Origin: a virus
Length of the DNA stretch: 23,826 nucleotides
Reading direction: 5' to 3' (one strand)
Virus record (IMG/VR): IMGVR_UViG_3300030060_000979
Location: 1 to 23,826 of that record
Shown: positions 1 through 8,293 of the stretch, piece by piece
How the letters are laid out: every line of letters starts with the position of its first letter
How positions within the stretch are numbered: the first letter of the stretch is position 1
Notes under the pieces: model-generated
What the model was told of the DNA's origin: nothing
The model's input: only the letters and a program-made list of their open reading frames with translations
The model's database searches: none
Program-made: the position numbers and the translations under genes

Positions 1-402
1 AAGAAAGCATCACAAAGTGGTGTAATCAGAACTTGGTTGGGCCGTAAATGTAGATTCAATATGTACGAGCCTATATCCTATCAATACAACAGAGCATTAC
101 CCATGAAAGAAGCTATCGATGAATATGGTGGTAAGGGTAGAATCAGAAGAGCTTTCACATACAAAGCACTGAACAGACTTATCCAAGGCTCAAGTGCAGA
201 TCAAACTAAGAAAGCCATGGTCGATTGTTACGATGCTGGTCTTACACCAATGCTAACAGTGCATGATGAATTATGTTTTAATATTGAAAATGACAAACAA
301 ATAGAACAAATTAAAGATATCATGTCTAATTGTGTGCCAGAACTTAAAATTCCCTTTGATGTAGACGCTGAAATGGGGTCAAATTGGGGAGAAGTTGGAT
401 AG
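1..402 (+). CDS. DNA polymerase family A (Pol I-like), C-terminal fragment
   Basis: Phage replicative DNA polymerase. The frame is open from base 1, so the start lies to the left and only the last 133 residues are present. Two family A polymerase-domain motifs are visible: the O-helix-distal block NRLIQGSSADQTKKAM (motif 5/B-distal region) and motif C, TVHDELCF, whose His-Asp-Glu includes a catalytic metal-binding carboxylate. Upstream, GVIRTWLGRKCRF matches the usual G-x-x-x-T-x-x-GR segment. The gene stops at 400-402 and a rho-independent terminator follows 70 bases later. It is the only + strand gene and converges with the late block. The family is certain; which subfamily, and whether exonuclease or primase domains precede it, cannot be seen. 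Confidence 0.95.
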   Translation, partial: KKASQSGVIRTWLGRKCRFNMYEPISYQYNRALPMKEAIDEYGGKGRIRRAFTYKALNRLIQGSSADQTKKAMVDCYDAGLTPMLTVHDELCFNIENDKQIEQIKDIMSNCVPELKIPFDVDAEMGSNWGEVG

Positions 403-444
403 TGGACAATACAAAAACCTACAAAAACAAAGGTATTTCTAGGG

Positions 445-450
445 TATAAT
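445..450 (+). promoter_or_regulatory. Perfect -10 hexamer (TATAAT) in the convergent intergenic gap
   Basis: TATAAT lies 22 bases before the terminator stem. No TTGACA-like -35 sits at 15-19 bases upstream and there is no extended TGn. If used, it would give a tiny transcript of about 50 bases ending at the 472-505 terminator. In AT-rich DNA a chance hit is likely. Confidence 0.2.
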
Positions 451-471
451 CATACACGGACACTTTGTTTC

Positions 472-505
472 GGCTCTGTGTGGCGATCTGAGAGCCTATT
501 TTTTT
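472..505 (+). terminator. Rho-independent terminator of the polymerase gene
   Basis: A 6-bp GC-rich stem pairs GGCTCT (472-477) with AGAGCC (491-496) across a 13-base loop and is followed by TA and seven T's (499-505). It is oriented to stop + strand transcription from the DNA polymerase gene. The 3' arm touches the stop codon of the last - strand gene (496-498). On the - strand the same hairpin lacks a T run, so it is a weak terminator for the late block at best. Confidence 0.75.
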
Positions 506-678
506 CTGACAGGTTTGCAATATGCAGTGATTTTGCCGATTTCACCATCTGGTAGTGGAACATCTGGTTGATTGTTCAAACGTCTTGCAAAATACAAACA
601 ACTGTTAATATTTTCAAATCTTTGTGTCTGATCTATCACTCTTTCGTTGAGCATGAAGACCAGAAGAAACTCTATCAT
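496..678 (-). CDS. Small conserved phage protein, unknown function
   Basis: A 60-residue protein with a short hydrophobic N-terminus (MIEFLLVFML), too short for a clear membrane span, and a basic C-terminus ending CKPVRKK. It resembles small hypothetical proteins found in marine phages, with a short hydrophobic start and an ITAYCKP-like end, but I know no function. Its ATG overlaps the stop of the upstream 213-residue gene by four bases (ATGA), so the two are translationally coupled. It is the last gene of the late block. A membrane or lysis accessory role is possible from its place after the endolysin, but nothing else supports it. Confidence 0.7.
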   Translation of the reverse strand: MIEFLLVFMLNERVIDQTQRFENINSCLYFARRLNNQPDVPLPDGEIGKITAYCKPVRKK

Positions 679-1316
679 TCATCTTTTGCCTTCCAAAAGT
701 ATTCATCTGTATCTCCGAGTCTGAACTTCTGTCCGTTCTCAACTTGATATATCTCTGTGCTAACCTTGAAGTCTGGCTGCAATGGCTTGTCTGGTGTCAA
801 CGAGTTGTCATACACTCTCATTCTGTTGTTTGGATACAGACAGAACTGATTATTTTCTAGTTCTAGTAAGTTAAACGATTTGTGTTCTGCTGGTTTTTCA
901 CTTGTAGAATAATCTATTGTGTCTATGCTTTCGTGATAATTATCGAGAGTGCAAACGTAAGATCCTTTTACAATACCATGATCTCTCGTGTACACCTCAA
1001 AGTCCATAGATCCTATAAACTGTTTGCTAACTGCCACCACCCCATAATCCATGCAATTCCAAAACTGGAGATTATAAAGATCCATATCTGGAGTCGGGGT
1101 CTGTGGTTCAACAGTAAAAGCAGAAATAGGAAGTTTATCGTAAAGAGCACCGTAGTCAGGCAGATAAGTTTCAAAATAGAAAGCTCTACCTGGAATAGAC
1201 TTTGCTGTAACCCAGACACCTTTTACAAACTCTCCGTGTCCATCTTCGCCATCTCTTAAATATTCTTTTCGTACCCATACATCTATAGAAGGTAAATTAA
1301 CAATTAGTGTAGACAT
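675..1316 (-). CDS. Conserved marine-phage protein, unknown function
   Basis: A 213-residue soluble protein with no signal peptide or membrane segment. The N-terminal part (LPSIDVWVRKEYLRDGEDG, then KSIPGRAFYFETYLPDYGALYDKLPISAF) looks like a conserved hypothetical family I associate with marine phages. The C-terminal half is acidic and aromatic. The ATG directly abuts the endolysin stop (1317) and the stop overlaps the next gene as ATGA. I do not recognise a catalytic motif. Position at the end of the late block, after lysis, suggests a virion accessory or late regulatory role; this is inference. Confidence 0.8.
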   Translation of the reverse strand: MSTLIVNLPSIDVWVRKEYLRDGEDGHGEFVKGVWVTAKSIPGRAFYFETYLPDYGALYDKLPISAFTVEPQTPTPDMDLYNLQFWNCMDYGVVAVSKQFIGSMDFEVYTRDHGIVKGSYVCTLDNYHESIDTIDYSTSEKPAEHKSFNLLELENNQFCLYPNNRMRVYDNSLTPDKPLQPDFKVSTEIYQVENGQKFRLGDTDEYFWKAKDE

Positions 1317-1781
1317 CTATGCGTAAATCAAACCTCTTCTGTAACCATTTGCTCTGTCGTATGTCAGTGACTCTTTTCTGTTTGCGTCACCAACATAAGA
1401 TACATGTACCCAACCAGAGCTTGGACCCTTGGCTCTGTCGTAACATTCTAATATTAGTTGATCGAAATCCAATGAGTTAGCTATGTATTGAGCCAATTCT
1501 GCGTTAGAAACGCCTGGTATCTCTATGTCTGCCGCTTGACCTTTGCAGTGTTGACTGGTGGATTTTGATCCTATGGCTCGACATAACGCTGCGCTGCGAT
1601 ATCCAGAATTAATAACAACTGGTTTATCAAAGTGAGTTCTAATAGGTTCAAGAACATTTTCACACAGTGCCATCATAGCCACTACTTGTTTGTCTCCAGG
1701 TGTGTTCTCTATACCTTTTCTTTCTGCCGTTTGTGATTTCACAAACTCTGCTATTGTAAAATGTGGTGATAATCTACTCAT
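1317..1781 (-). CDS. Endolysin: M15-family zinc D-Ala-D-Ala carboxypeptidase
   Basis: A 154-residue single-domain peptidoglycan peptidase expected to cut the stem peptide at lysis. The peptidase M15 (M15_3-like) signature is complete: SGYRS near residue 59, zinc ligands His78 and Asp85 in SQHCKGQAADIEI, a conserved Glu at 112 or just before it in DQLILEC, and the last zinc ligand His126 in GWVHVSY. There is no signal peptide, so a holin would be needed for release, unless the enzyme rides in the virion. Its ATG overlaps the stop of the giant virion gene by four bases (ATGA). Length is normal for the family and no catalytic residue is missing. Confidence 0.9.
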   Translation of the reverse strand: MSRLSPHFTIAEFVKSQTAERKGIENTPGDKQVVAMMALCENVLEPIRTHFDKPVVINSGYRSAALCRAIGSKSTSQHCKGQAADIEIPGVSNAELAQYIANSLDFDQLILECYDRAKGPSSGWVHVSYVGDANRKESLTYDRANGYRRGLIYA

Positions 1782-4700
1782 CCAGTTCTCCTAGCTATTT
1801 CCATATTTTTTATTATAGTTTCTGGATCACCACCTAAGAAGGCTGCGATCTGTCTATTTTCTGGAGAGGGTCTTAACAATTCGTTCACGGCTCTATTTTC
1901 AGTCACCTCTACTGTCGGTGGTGCTTGAGTCAAGTTTTGTGGTCTTGGTTGAGGTAACTGATCGTTCTGCTTGGGAAGATTCGATAAGTCTAAGAACTCT
2001 CTAATATTCTGTGTCGGTGTTTTTAATTCTGTTGGTTCTGGTGTTAATCGAAGACCCAATCTATTTCTAAATAATTTTTGAAGAGAAGATATTGGTAAAT
2101 TAATTCCTTTTCTTCTAGCAACTCCAAGTCTTTCTTTACTTGGAAAGTATGGTAAGTATTTGTCTGCTCTTAAAGAAAAGATTTCTCTGTTACCTAATCC
2201 AGCTTTTACTTTAAAAATTTTAGTAAGTTGAGTATCTGACATCCCTAATTTTTTTAGACTATCATAGTTTAGCTTCATCTCTTTAAATGCTCTAAGTCTT
2301 GCATCATCTGCTCTTAGATATGCTTCAAGCACTTGATCTTTACTAGGATCTTCTAATCTTAATACATCTGTAAACAATGTAGCAGCGCCAGATCTAGCTC
2401 CTTTAAACTCTTGAGCTTTAAACTCTGCAATTCTATCTCTGTCTATAATCTGTGACTGAAGACCAGTGAAAGCTCTGAATAGTTCACCATATCTTTTATA
2501 TTCTCGACCAGTTGTAGGTTCTTCTGCTTCAACATTAAAACCTAGAAACTGACCACCTTCTGGAAAGAATAAACCTCTTGCAGTTCTACCAAGTTCTGGA
2601 GACTTAACTGCCTGTCCTCTAGCAATACCAAGATCAGCACCAGTTGGTATTCTTATAGGAAGTATGTTTGGTTTAAGAGTATCAAGTACATGTATCAAGC
2701 CTTTTTCAAACTGTAGTCCTAACTCATCTCCTTCTTTGTAAACTTTAGCACCAGATCTAGTTACTCCACCTCTTCCAACACCAAGTCCAATAGCACTTTC
2801 TTTTGGTAACACATCTAACACTGCATCATAAACCATGGATACTTCGAAGAAAGGACTGAAAAATTCTGCAATGGAATCAAAAGTAGCACCTCTAATTTTA
2901 GCAAAATCACTTTTATCTAATCTTGTACCATCTCTTAAAGATCTAGCCATGGTATGAAAAGGTTTGGAAACCAAGTCCCAAGGATTTGTGTAACTAAAAT
3001 CTATAACTTCTGGATTACCTTTTTCATCTTTACCAACTGGTATCAATACAGAGTTTCTTTGCCACGGAGCAGATAGTCTGTTGATAGCATCAATCTCTTC
3101 ATCAGATGTGTCTGTCATCATCTGACCAAATCTTTGTAAGCCTTCACCCATTATACCAAATGTGAACAACGAGCTAGTCATTCTTCTAGCACCAATCTCT
3201 CTGATTGCTGCACTATCACTAGCAAGTTCTTTCATGGCTACATCTAAAGTATTAAAACCAGTTCTAATTATTTCTGCTGGAAACGCTATAAAGTTACCAA
3301 GAGGCAAACCTCTTAAACCTTTTATCGCATCTGGAACAAGTTCGTAGTTTGGAACGAGATTACGAATATTGTCTGCCGTAAATTGTTTGAAAGCCTCTTC
3401 AAACTCCTCTGGTGTAGCGTCTGCTTTTGCACCTATCGTTCTTCCAAACTCTCTGTCTGCATTTCTTGTTGCGTTAGCGATAGCTGCTCGTTGTTGTTCT
3501 ATAGTTAGATTATCAAACCCTGGAGCTTTTTTAGCATTGTTTATGGCACTGGCCTGCATCTTTCTTCGAGCATTTCTAAACTTCTGTGTCTCAAAGAGAT
3601 AGTTGTATATCTTCCAAACATCATCGCCACCTCTGTATAAGTCTTCTGCAAAACCAAGAGGCTTCTTAAAAAACTGTCCCAGTTTACTTCTCTTTTCTGT
3701 TTTAAACTGTGGATCAGATCTACCTAAAGTTTCTACTCTTTCTTGTGCTGCTCCACCTTTAATTTGACCTTCTACAAAATCTCCTCTTGCTTCGTATCCT
3801 AGTCCTTTTCTTAAATTTTCTTGTATCTCTCGTAACTGAGCCGAGCTACCAATGACTCCTCGCTTCTGCATATCAACAAGAAAGTCCAGTGTTTTACCAT
3901 CTCTTTGTAAATCTGCAAAAGTCATACCTTTCACTTTAAGTTCTTTGTCAATCACATCTCTTAAAACAAGATTAAAAGAGCTACCAAGACTGGCTCCTTT
4001 ACCAACATTACCTTGTGCTAGTGCAAAACCCGCTGCAGAAGTGACGTTTCTAACTTGTGTTAGAGGAGAGAGAATTGTTTTCGCATATTGTGTTGCACCC
4101 TTCAAAGTCTGAAAAAAACCATACGCTTGTCTAAGCAAAGTCGGCATGGTGTCAGAATCATTCATAGCGTATGTGCTCAAGTTATTATACATAACTCTTG
4201 GCACTGCGTATCCAAACATACTTCCGAACATACTAGTTGTTTGATTAGCACCAGGTGAATATATATCTCTCTTCACACTAGTTTCGGCAGATCGTCCTAG
4301 AATAACATGATTAGGATGGGCAGCTAACCAATCATCAAGAGCTGCTCCCAATGTCTTTTCATCAAGATCAGATACTCTATCTATTACGTTTGGGTTTACA
4401 TTAAATACGTCTGGCTTTTGTCTTATCCAGTTTATAATTTCATCATCCATTTTATAGAAAAGTTGTTTTTCTTCTGGAGCTGCTCTTAGTGTCGTGGGTC
4501 GTGCTGCATTTCTCGCAACTGTTGCGGCTATGTTTTCATCTACAGTTTCTTTAAACAATCCTAAAAATCTATCAGTCGCTATAAAATTAGATAACTCTGA
4601 CACTGTTGATATGAAAGCCTCTCTTGGATCTCTGATCTCTCCAAGTATTAAGCGTAAGACTTCACTATCTACTTTTCTTTTGTTAATCAAACTCGTATCT

Positions 4701-6529
4701 AATCTTGTTTGGAACACTCTTGATAATGCGTGGACACCACTGCCTTTTGCTTTTGCGTTACTAACAACTTTGTCTATATAAAACTGTGCTTGATCTCGAC
4801 TTAAAGTGCTTTGTCTTGCAGTCAATTCAGCCATCTGTTCGTCAGTTATCTTGTATGGTGTGTCACTTAATATACCTCTTATGTGACCATAATCTACGCC
4901 TTCACCTCTTGTTATTTTTCTAATTATTTCTGTCTTAGCTTGAGGTTTTATAACATAGTTCTTATCGTTGTATATTCTATACAATCTTCTTAGATAACCA
5001 CCCTCTCTCATCATTCTTGAAACTTGTGCTCTAAAATTTTCTCTAGTCAAGCCACCTTGTATCACAGCGTCTTCTGGTAAATCAGATATAACTTTACTAT
5101 TTAAAAACTGGTCAGTTAATCCTTTGATGGTATCAGCAGCTTTTACATATTCTTGATAAAGTTCATCTGGTAAATCTATGATTTTGTTTTCTTTTTCAAC
5201 TGCTAATCTTCTTTGTCTATTAGTCAAAGAGGAAGTGTCTTGTCCTTTTCTTGCACCCTCAAGAACATCCATGAAGTTATCTAAATATTTTCTTTTATTG
5301 TGGTCTGGAAGTCCAATATATCTAGGAGTTTTCAAAATTTCTTCAATCTTTTTATCGATATCTTGCATCTTTTGTTTAGCAATTTTTATATTGCCTTCGA
5401 CTTCTGGATTAATTAAAGATCGTGCTCTTGCTACTATTGGATCTAAAAAACCTCTGTATCTTAATAAGGCTTCCATTTTACCAACAAGAGCTGGTAAACT
5501 TCTCACACTAGATTCATTTTGTTTAAGTGCCATCTCTCTTCGACCAATAGATTTTTTAGCACCCTCTATCATGCCTTTAGCCAAAGGCACTGTCATACCA
5601 CTTGCAATATCTAAAACGGTAGACTCTCTGGGTAAAACATTAGCAGCTGCATTACCCACTCTGGAATTTAACTCTGTTAATGCTTCTATGGGCCGTGCAC
5701 TTAGAGTCTTGTTTAAAACTTTTAGAGACGCACCAAATGCTGGAGGTATCACGGCAGTTGCTACACCGCCTTCAAGACCAATCTTTAATTTATTTAAAAT
5801 TTTTGCAAAAGCTCTTTCTTGTCCATCAAGACCGACAGCATCTATGGTGTTTGTAGGACCTGCATCAAAGAAATCACCTAGTGTTTGTGTATCATCTGTA
5901 GAAACAATCGCATCTGCTAAACCAGCGGCAGTTAACATAGTTGCATATCGCCCTAACTTTTGTGCCTTTGTTTGTTTTTGAAAAACAGTTTTTCCATCTT
6001 TCTTAAATTTTCTGAAAGGATCTCTAGCTTTGTTGATACCACTTAGGTTGGTTCCTAGAACACGAGCATTTTTAGGACCTATCTGTGGATTTCTTGCACC
6101 TATCAGTGGCTTACCTTGTAAGATTCTTCCTACTCTGCCCGCTTTGGACACGGCAGAAGCAGCTGCAACACCTGGAATACCAAATTGAACTAGAGCTTCT
6201 GTAACTTTACCAGCTGCTCCTTCTGGATCTATACCAAGATCTTCTCTGATTCCATCAAACCATGCTTCAACTGTGTCGGTGGCTCTACCTCCAGTTATAG
6301 CATCGCTTACTAAAGTTCCAGTTGTAATTATTCCTTCTGGTATTTTAGATAAACCAGAAAGCACACCTTCACCAGCTTCTGTAAAAAACCCTTCGTAGCT
6401 ACCGCCACCTCTAGCTTTAGCTATATTTGCTTGTTTTTCATTGAAAGCTCTAACTCTTTTTTCAGCTTCTTCTTGACCTATCTCTTTTAGATAGGTGTAT
6501 TTTTTCCCATCAACTTCATAGGTAAACAT
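1778..6529 (-). CDS. Giant internal virion / DNA-ejection protein (1583 aa)
   Basis: The largest gene in the window. I see no recognisable enzyme motif; in particular I could not find a lytic transglycosylase or protease signature. The N-terminus (residues about 45-130) alternates glycine-rich and amphipathic stretches such as EGVLSGLSKIPEGIITTG and VQFGIPGVAAASAVSKAG. The body is long, helical and charged, and the C-terminus (last 100 residues) is Pro/Gln-rich. Size, composition and place just before the endolysin and after other ejection-type genes match the large internal virion proteins of T7-like and marine podoviruses (gp16-like role: crossing the envelope during DNA entry). The ATG abuts the preceding stop (6530). 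The structural assignment is inference; the reading frame is certain. Confidence 0.8.
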   Translation of the reverse strand: MFTYEVDGKKYTYLKEIGQEEAEKRVRAFNEKQANIAKARGGGSYEGFFTEAGEGVLSGLSKIPEGIITTGTLVSDAITGGRATDTVEAWFDGIREDLGIDPEGAAGKVTEALVQFGIPGVAAASAVSKAGRVGRILQGKPLIGARNPQIGPKNARVLGTNLSGINKARDPFRKFKKDGKTVFQKQTKAQKLGRYATMLTAAGLADAIVSTDDTQTLGDFFDAGPTNTIDAVGLDGQERAFAKILNKLKIGLEGGVATAVIPPAFGASLKVLNKTLSARPIEALTELNSRVGNAAANVLPRESTVLDIASGMTVPLAKGMIEGAKKSIGRREMALKQNESSVRSLPALVGKMEALLRYRGFLDPIVARARSLINPEVEGNIKIAKQKMQDIDKKIEEILKTPRYIGLPDHNKRKYLDNFMDVLEGARKGQDTSSLTNRQRRLAVEKENKIIDLPDELYQEYVKAADTIKGLTDQFLNSKVISDLPEDAVIQGGLTRENFRAQVSRMMREGGYLRRLYRIYNDKNYVIKPQAKTEIIRKITRGEGVDYGHIRGILSDTPYKITDEQMAELTARQSTLSRDQAQFYIDKVVSNAKAKGSGVHALSRVFQTRLDTSLINKRKVDSEVLRLILGEIRDPREAFISTVSELSNFIATDRFLGLFKETVDENIAATVARNAARPTTLRAAPEEKQLFYKMDDEIINWIRQKPDVFNVNPNVIDRVSDLDEKTLGAALDDWLAAHPNHVILGRSAETSVKRDIYSPGANQTTSMFGSMFGYAVPRVMYNNLSTYAMNDSDTMPTLLRQAYGFFQTLKGATQYAKTILSPLTQVRNVTSAAGFALAQGNVGKGASLGSSFNLVLRDVIDKELKVKGMTFADLQRDGKTLDFLVDMQKRGVIGSSAQLREIQENLRKGLGYEARGDFVEGQIKGGAAQERVETLGRSDPQFKTEKRSKLGQFFKKPLGFAEDLYRGGDDVWKIYNYLFETQKFRNARRKMQASAINNAKKAPGFDNLTIEQQRAAIANATRNADREFGRTIGAKADATPEEFEEAFKQFTADNIRNLVPNYELVPDAIKGLRGLPLGNFIAFPAEIIRTGFNTLDVAMKELASDSAAIREIGARRMTSSLFTFGIMGEGLQRFGQMMTDTSDEEIDAINRLSAPWQRNSVLIPVGKDEKGNPEVIDFSYTNPWDLVSKPFHTMARSLRDGTRLDKSDFAKIRGATFDSIAEFFSPFFEVSMVYDAVLDVLPKESAIGLGVGRGGVTRSGAKVYKEGDELGLQFEKGLIHVLDTLKPNILPIRIPTGADLGIARGQAVKSPELGRTARGLFFPEGGQFLGFNVEAEEPTTGREYKRYGELFRAFTGLQSQIIDRDRIAEFKAQEFKGARSGAATLFTDVLRLEDPSKDQVLEAYLRADDARLRAFKEMKLNYDSLKKLGMSDTQLTKIFKVKAGLGNREIFSLRADKYLPYFPSKERLGVARRKGINLPISSLQKLFRNRLGLRLTPEPTELKTPTQNIREFLDLSNLPKQNDQLPQPRPQNLTQAPPTVEVTENRAVNELLRPSPENRQIAAFLGGDPETIIKNMEIARRTG

Positions 6530-8293
6530 TTAATCACCTGATCTAGTAAATAGTTCTGCATTGTCTTGAAAAGTTTTTACGGTTGCCTCGTCTCCTGCTT
6601 CTATAGCGTTTTTAATTGTCGTTGGTATATCGTCATATTTAAGAATAATACCTCTGTTTCTTAAAGGTTTGAACGCATCAATTAATGCCTCTAAAGCGGC
6701 GTTAGCATTTCCTTGAAATGGATCTAGAGCTTTTTGAAAAGGACTAGTAGATGCCATTAACTGTTGGATGGTCAATCCTAATTCTTCTTGTGCATCACTA
6801 GAGAGCTCTGTACCTGGAGCTGCCATCATACCAAACTTTCCTGTTCGTCCAGATATGTTAATTTTTTGCAAAGATTCTGTTGGTCTGGTAACTTTACTGT
6901 CTTTTAATTCTTTAAGTAAATCAAACTGTTGATTTATACCTTTTTGCGTAAGTTCTAAGTTATCGGCAGTTATCAACTTACTTTCATCTTTTATCTTAAC
7001 AAGACCTTGTGTTATTGCAGCGTTTATTTCATCTGGTAACAACCCTGCTATTTTAGCTTTGTGTATTTCCAACATTTTTTGAAATTCAGAATCACTCTTG
7101 TCTAACTTAAACTTCTCTAAGTCATAGTTAGCCATGGTAGCCAGACTTTCAATCTTTATCTTTCTCATGGCAACTTCTGTGTTTAACTTGTCTAGTAAGT
7201 CTTTTCTATCCTCACCACGAGTTTGTTGTACTATGTTAAATTCTGCTGCTTTTCTTTGAACATCTAATGCGTTCTTTGCAATGTTTTCAGATTTCTTGTC
7301 TGCTAACAACTTATACATTGTACTTTGATAAGTTTTTACATCTTCTCTGTAATCATCTGAAAGATCTTTCATGTCTCTGCCGTAGCCTTCAAGACCGATT
7401 TGAAAACCTTTAGCTACATTTGTTAGTGCGTTTGGACTTTCACCTGCAGCCATAGCAAGACCTGCTCTCATCATGTTTAACCACACAGATCCTTGTTGAT
7501 CTTTTGTTAGTTGTTCATCAAGAGTATCTTTATCATAGTTAAGCAAGTCAAAAGCGGCATCTCTTACATCTGCAAACGTAGCCTCTTCTGGTCTCTTCTG
7601 TAAAGAGGCTATATATTCTTCTTTATGTTTATCAAAAGTTTTACCTAATATATTAGCAGTGTCTAAATTATCTAAGTCACTTGCATAAGTTGAATAAAGA
7701 TTTTGTATGCCTTGTATCTCTTTGGCTGTTCTTTGTTTAATGTCCTTAAAATCAAACTTTTTTGTGGTGTCCTCTGGTTTTATAACATTAGATGTAAAAG
7801 GAGCTTCTGAAACTGGTATGTCTCCACCGTCAAATGTTTCTATGTCATCATCAATTTTCTTAGCTGTTGGTGTTTTTAACAGTTTCTCGTTTGTCTTATT
7901 TATTCTAGTAGTTGCCGAATCTATTGCCACGGGATCATCTATATCTTTTGGAGCAGTTTCTTTAGTTTCTCCAAAATCTTCATCAATGCCAAATTGTGGG
8001 TAGAAAAAAGGATTTTGTGATATTTGTGTAATATTTTCTTTTGGACTAAAATCTATTGCAGAAGTCACACTTCTTCCACTTGTAGGTTTTCTTTGACCGT
8101 AAAAAGGTATTTGTGTAATACCAGATTTAAGTTCACCAACTTTAAATTCATTTGCCACAGTAGGATTTATTTGACTAGCTTCTGCTGTTCCAACTCTAAT
8201 CAACTCTGGACTAGAAGCCATGATACCAGAAGGATCACTCCTACGGATATTAGGATTACGAAACATTGGTCTGTCAAATACAGTTCTTATCAT
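6530..8293 (-). CDS. Putative internal virion protein with central helical/coiled-coil region
   Basis: A 587-residue protein. The first 190 residues are polar and low in predicted helix. From about 190 onward it is strongly helical and charged, with long coiled-coil-like stretches after residue 305. The block WLNMMRAGLAMAAGESPNAL (about 271-290), followed by TNVAKGFQIGLEGYG, is an Ala/Gly helical motif that I associate with internal core proteins of podoviruses. It lies between the Q/A-rich protein and the 1583-residue protein, the usual site for a gp15-like ejection protein. It starts in a TAATG overlap at 8293. No enzyme motif is seen. Confidence 0.7.
   Translation of the reverse strand: MIRTVFDRPMFRNPNIRRSDPSGIMASSPELIRVGTAEASQINPTVANEFKVGELKSGITQIPFYGQRKPTSGRSVTSAIDFSPKENITQISQNPFFYPQFGIDEDFGETKETAPKDIDDPVAIDSATTRINKTNEKLLKTPTAKKIDDDIETFDGGDIPVSEAPFTSNVIKPEDTTKKFDFKDIKQRTAKEIQGIQNLYSTYASDLDNLDTANILGKTFDKHKEEYIASLQKRPEEATFADVRDAAFDLLNYDKDTLDEQLTKDQQGSVWLNMMRAGLAMAAGESPNALTNVAKGFQIGLEGYGRDMKDLSDDYREDVKTYQSTMYKLLADKKSENIAKNALDVQRKAAEFNIVQQTRGEDRKDLLDKLNTEVAMRKIKIESLATMANYDLEKFKLDKSDSEFQKMLEIHKAKIAGLLPDEINAAITQGLVKIKDESKLITADNLELTQKGINQQFDLLKELKDSKVTRPTESLQKINISGRTGKFGMMAAPGTELSSDAQEELGLTIQQLMASTSPFQKALDPFQGNANAALEALIDAFKPLRNRGIILKYDDIPTTIKNAIEAGDEATVKTFQDNAELFTRSGD

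Noticed and set aside
403-495. A tRNA gene in the convergent gap, which is often an integration site
   Set aside because: No cloverleaf, T-loop or CCA-end pattern; the folding is explained by the terminator hairpin.
882-1259. A 125-codon + strand open frame
   Set aside because: Shadow of the conserved 213-residue gene; Cys/Ile/Phe-rich with no family resemblance.
5178-5981. A 267-codon open frame on the + strand
   Set aside because: It lies wholly inside the 1583-residue gene, is rich in Ser/Leu/Pro as antisense frames of such genes are, has no ribosome site, and opposes the transcription of the block.
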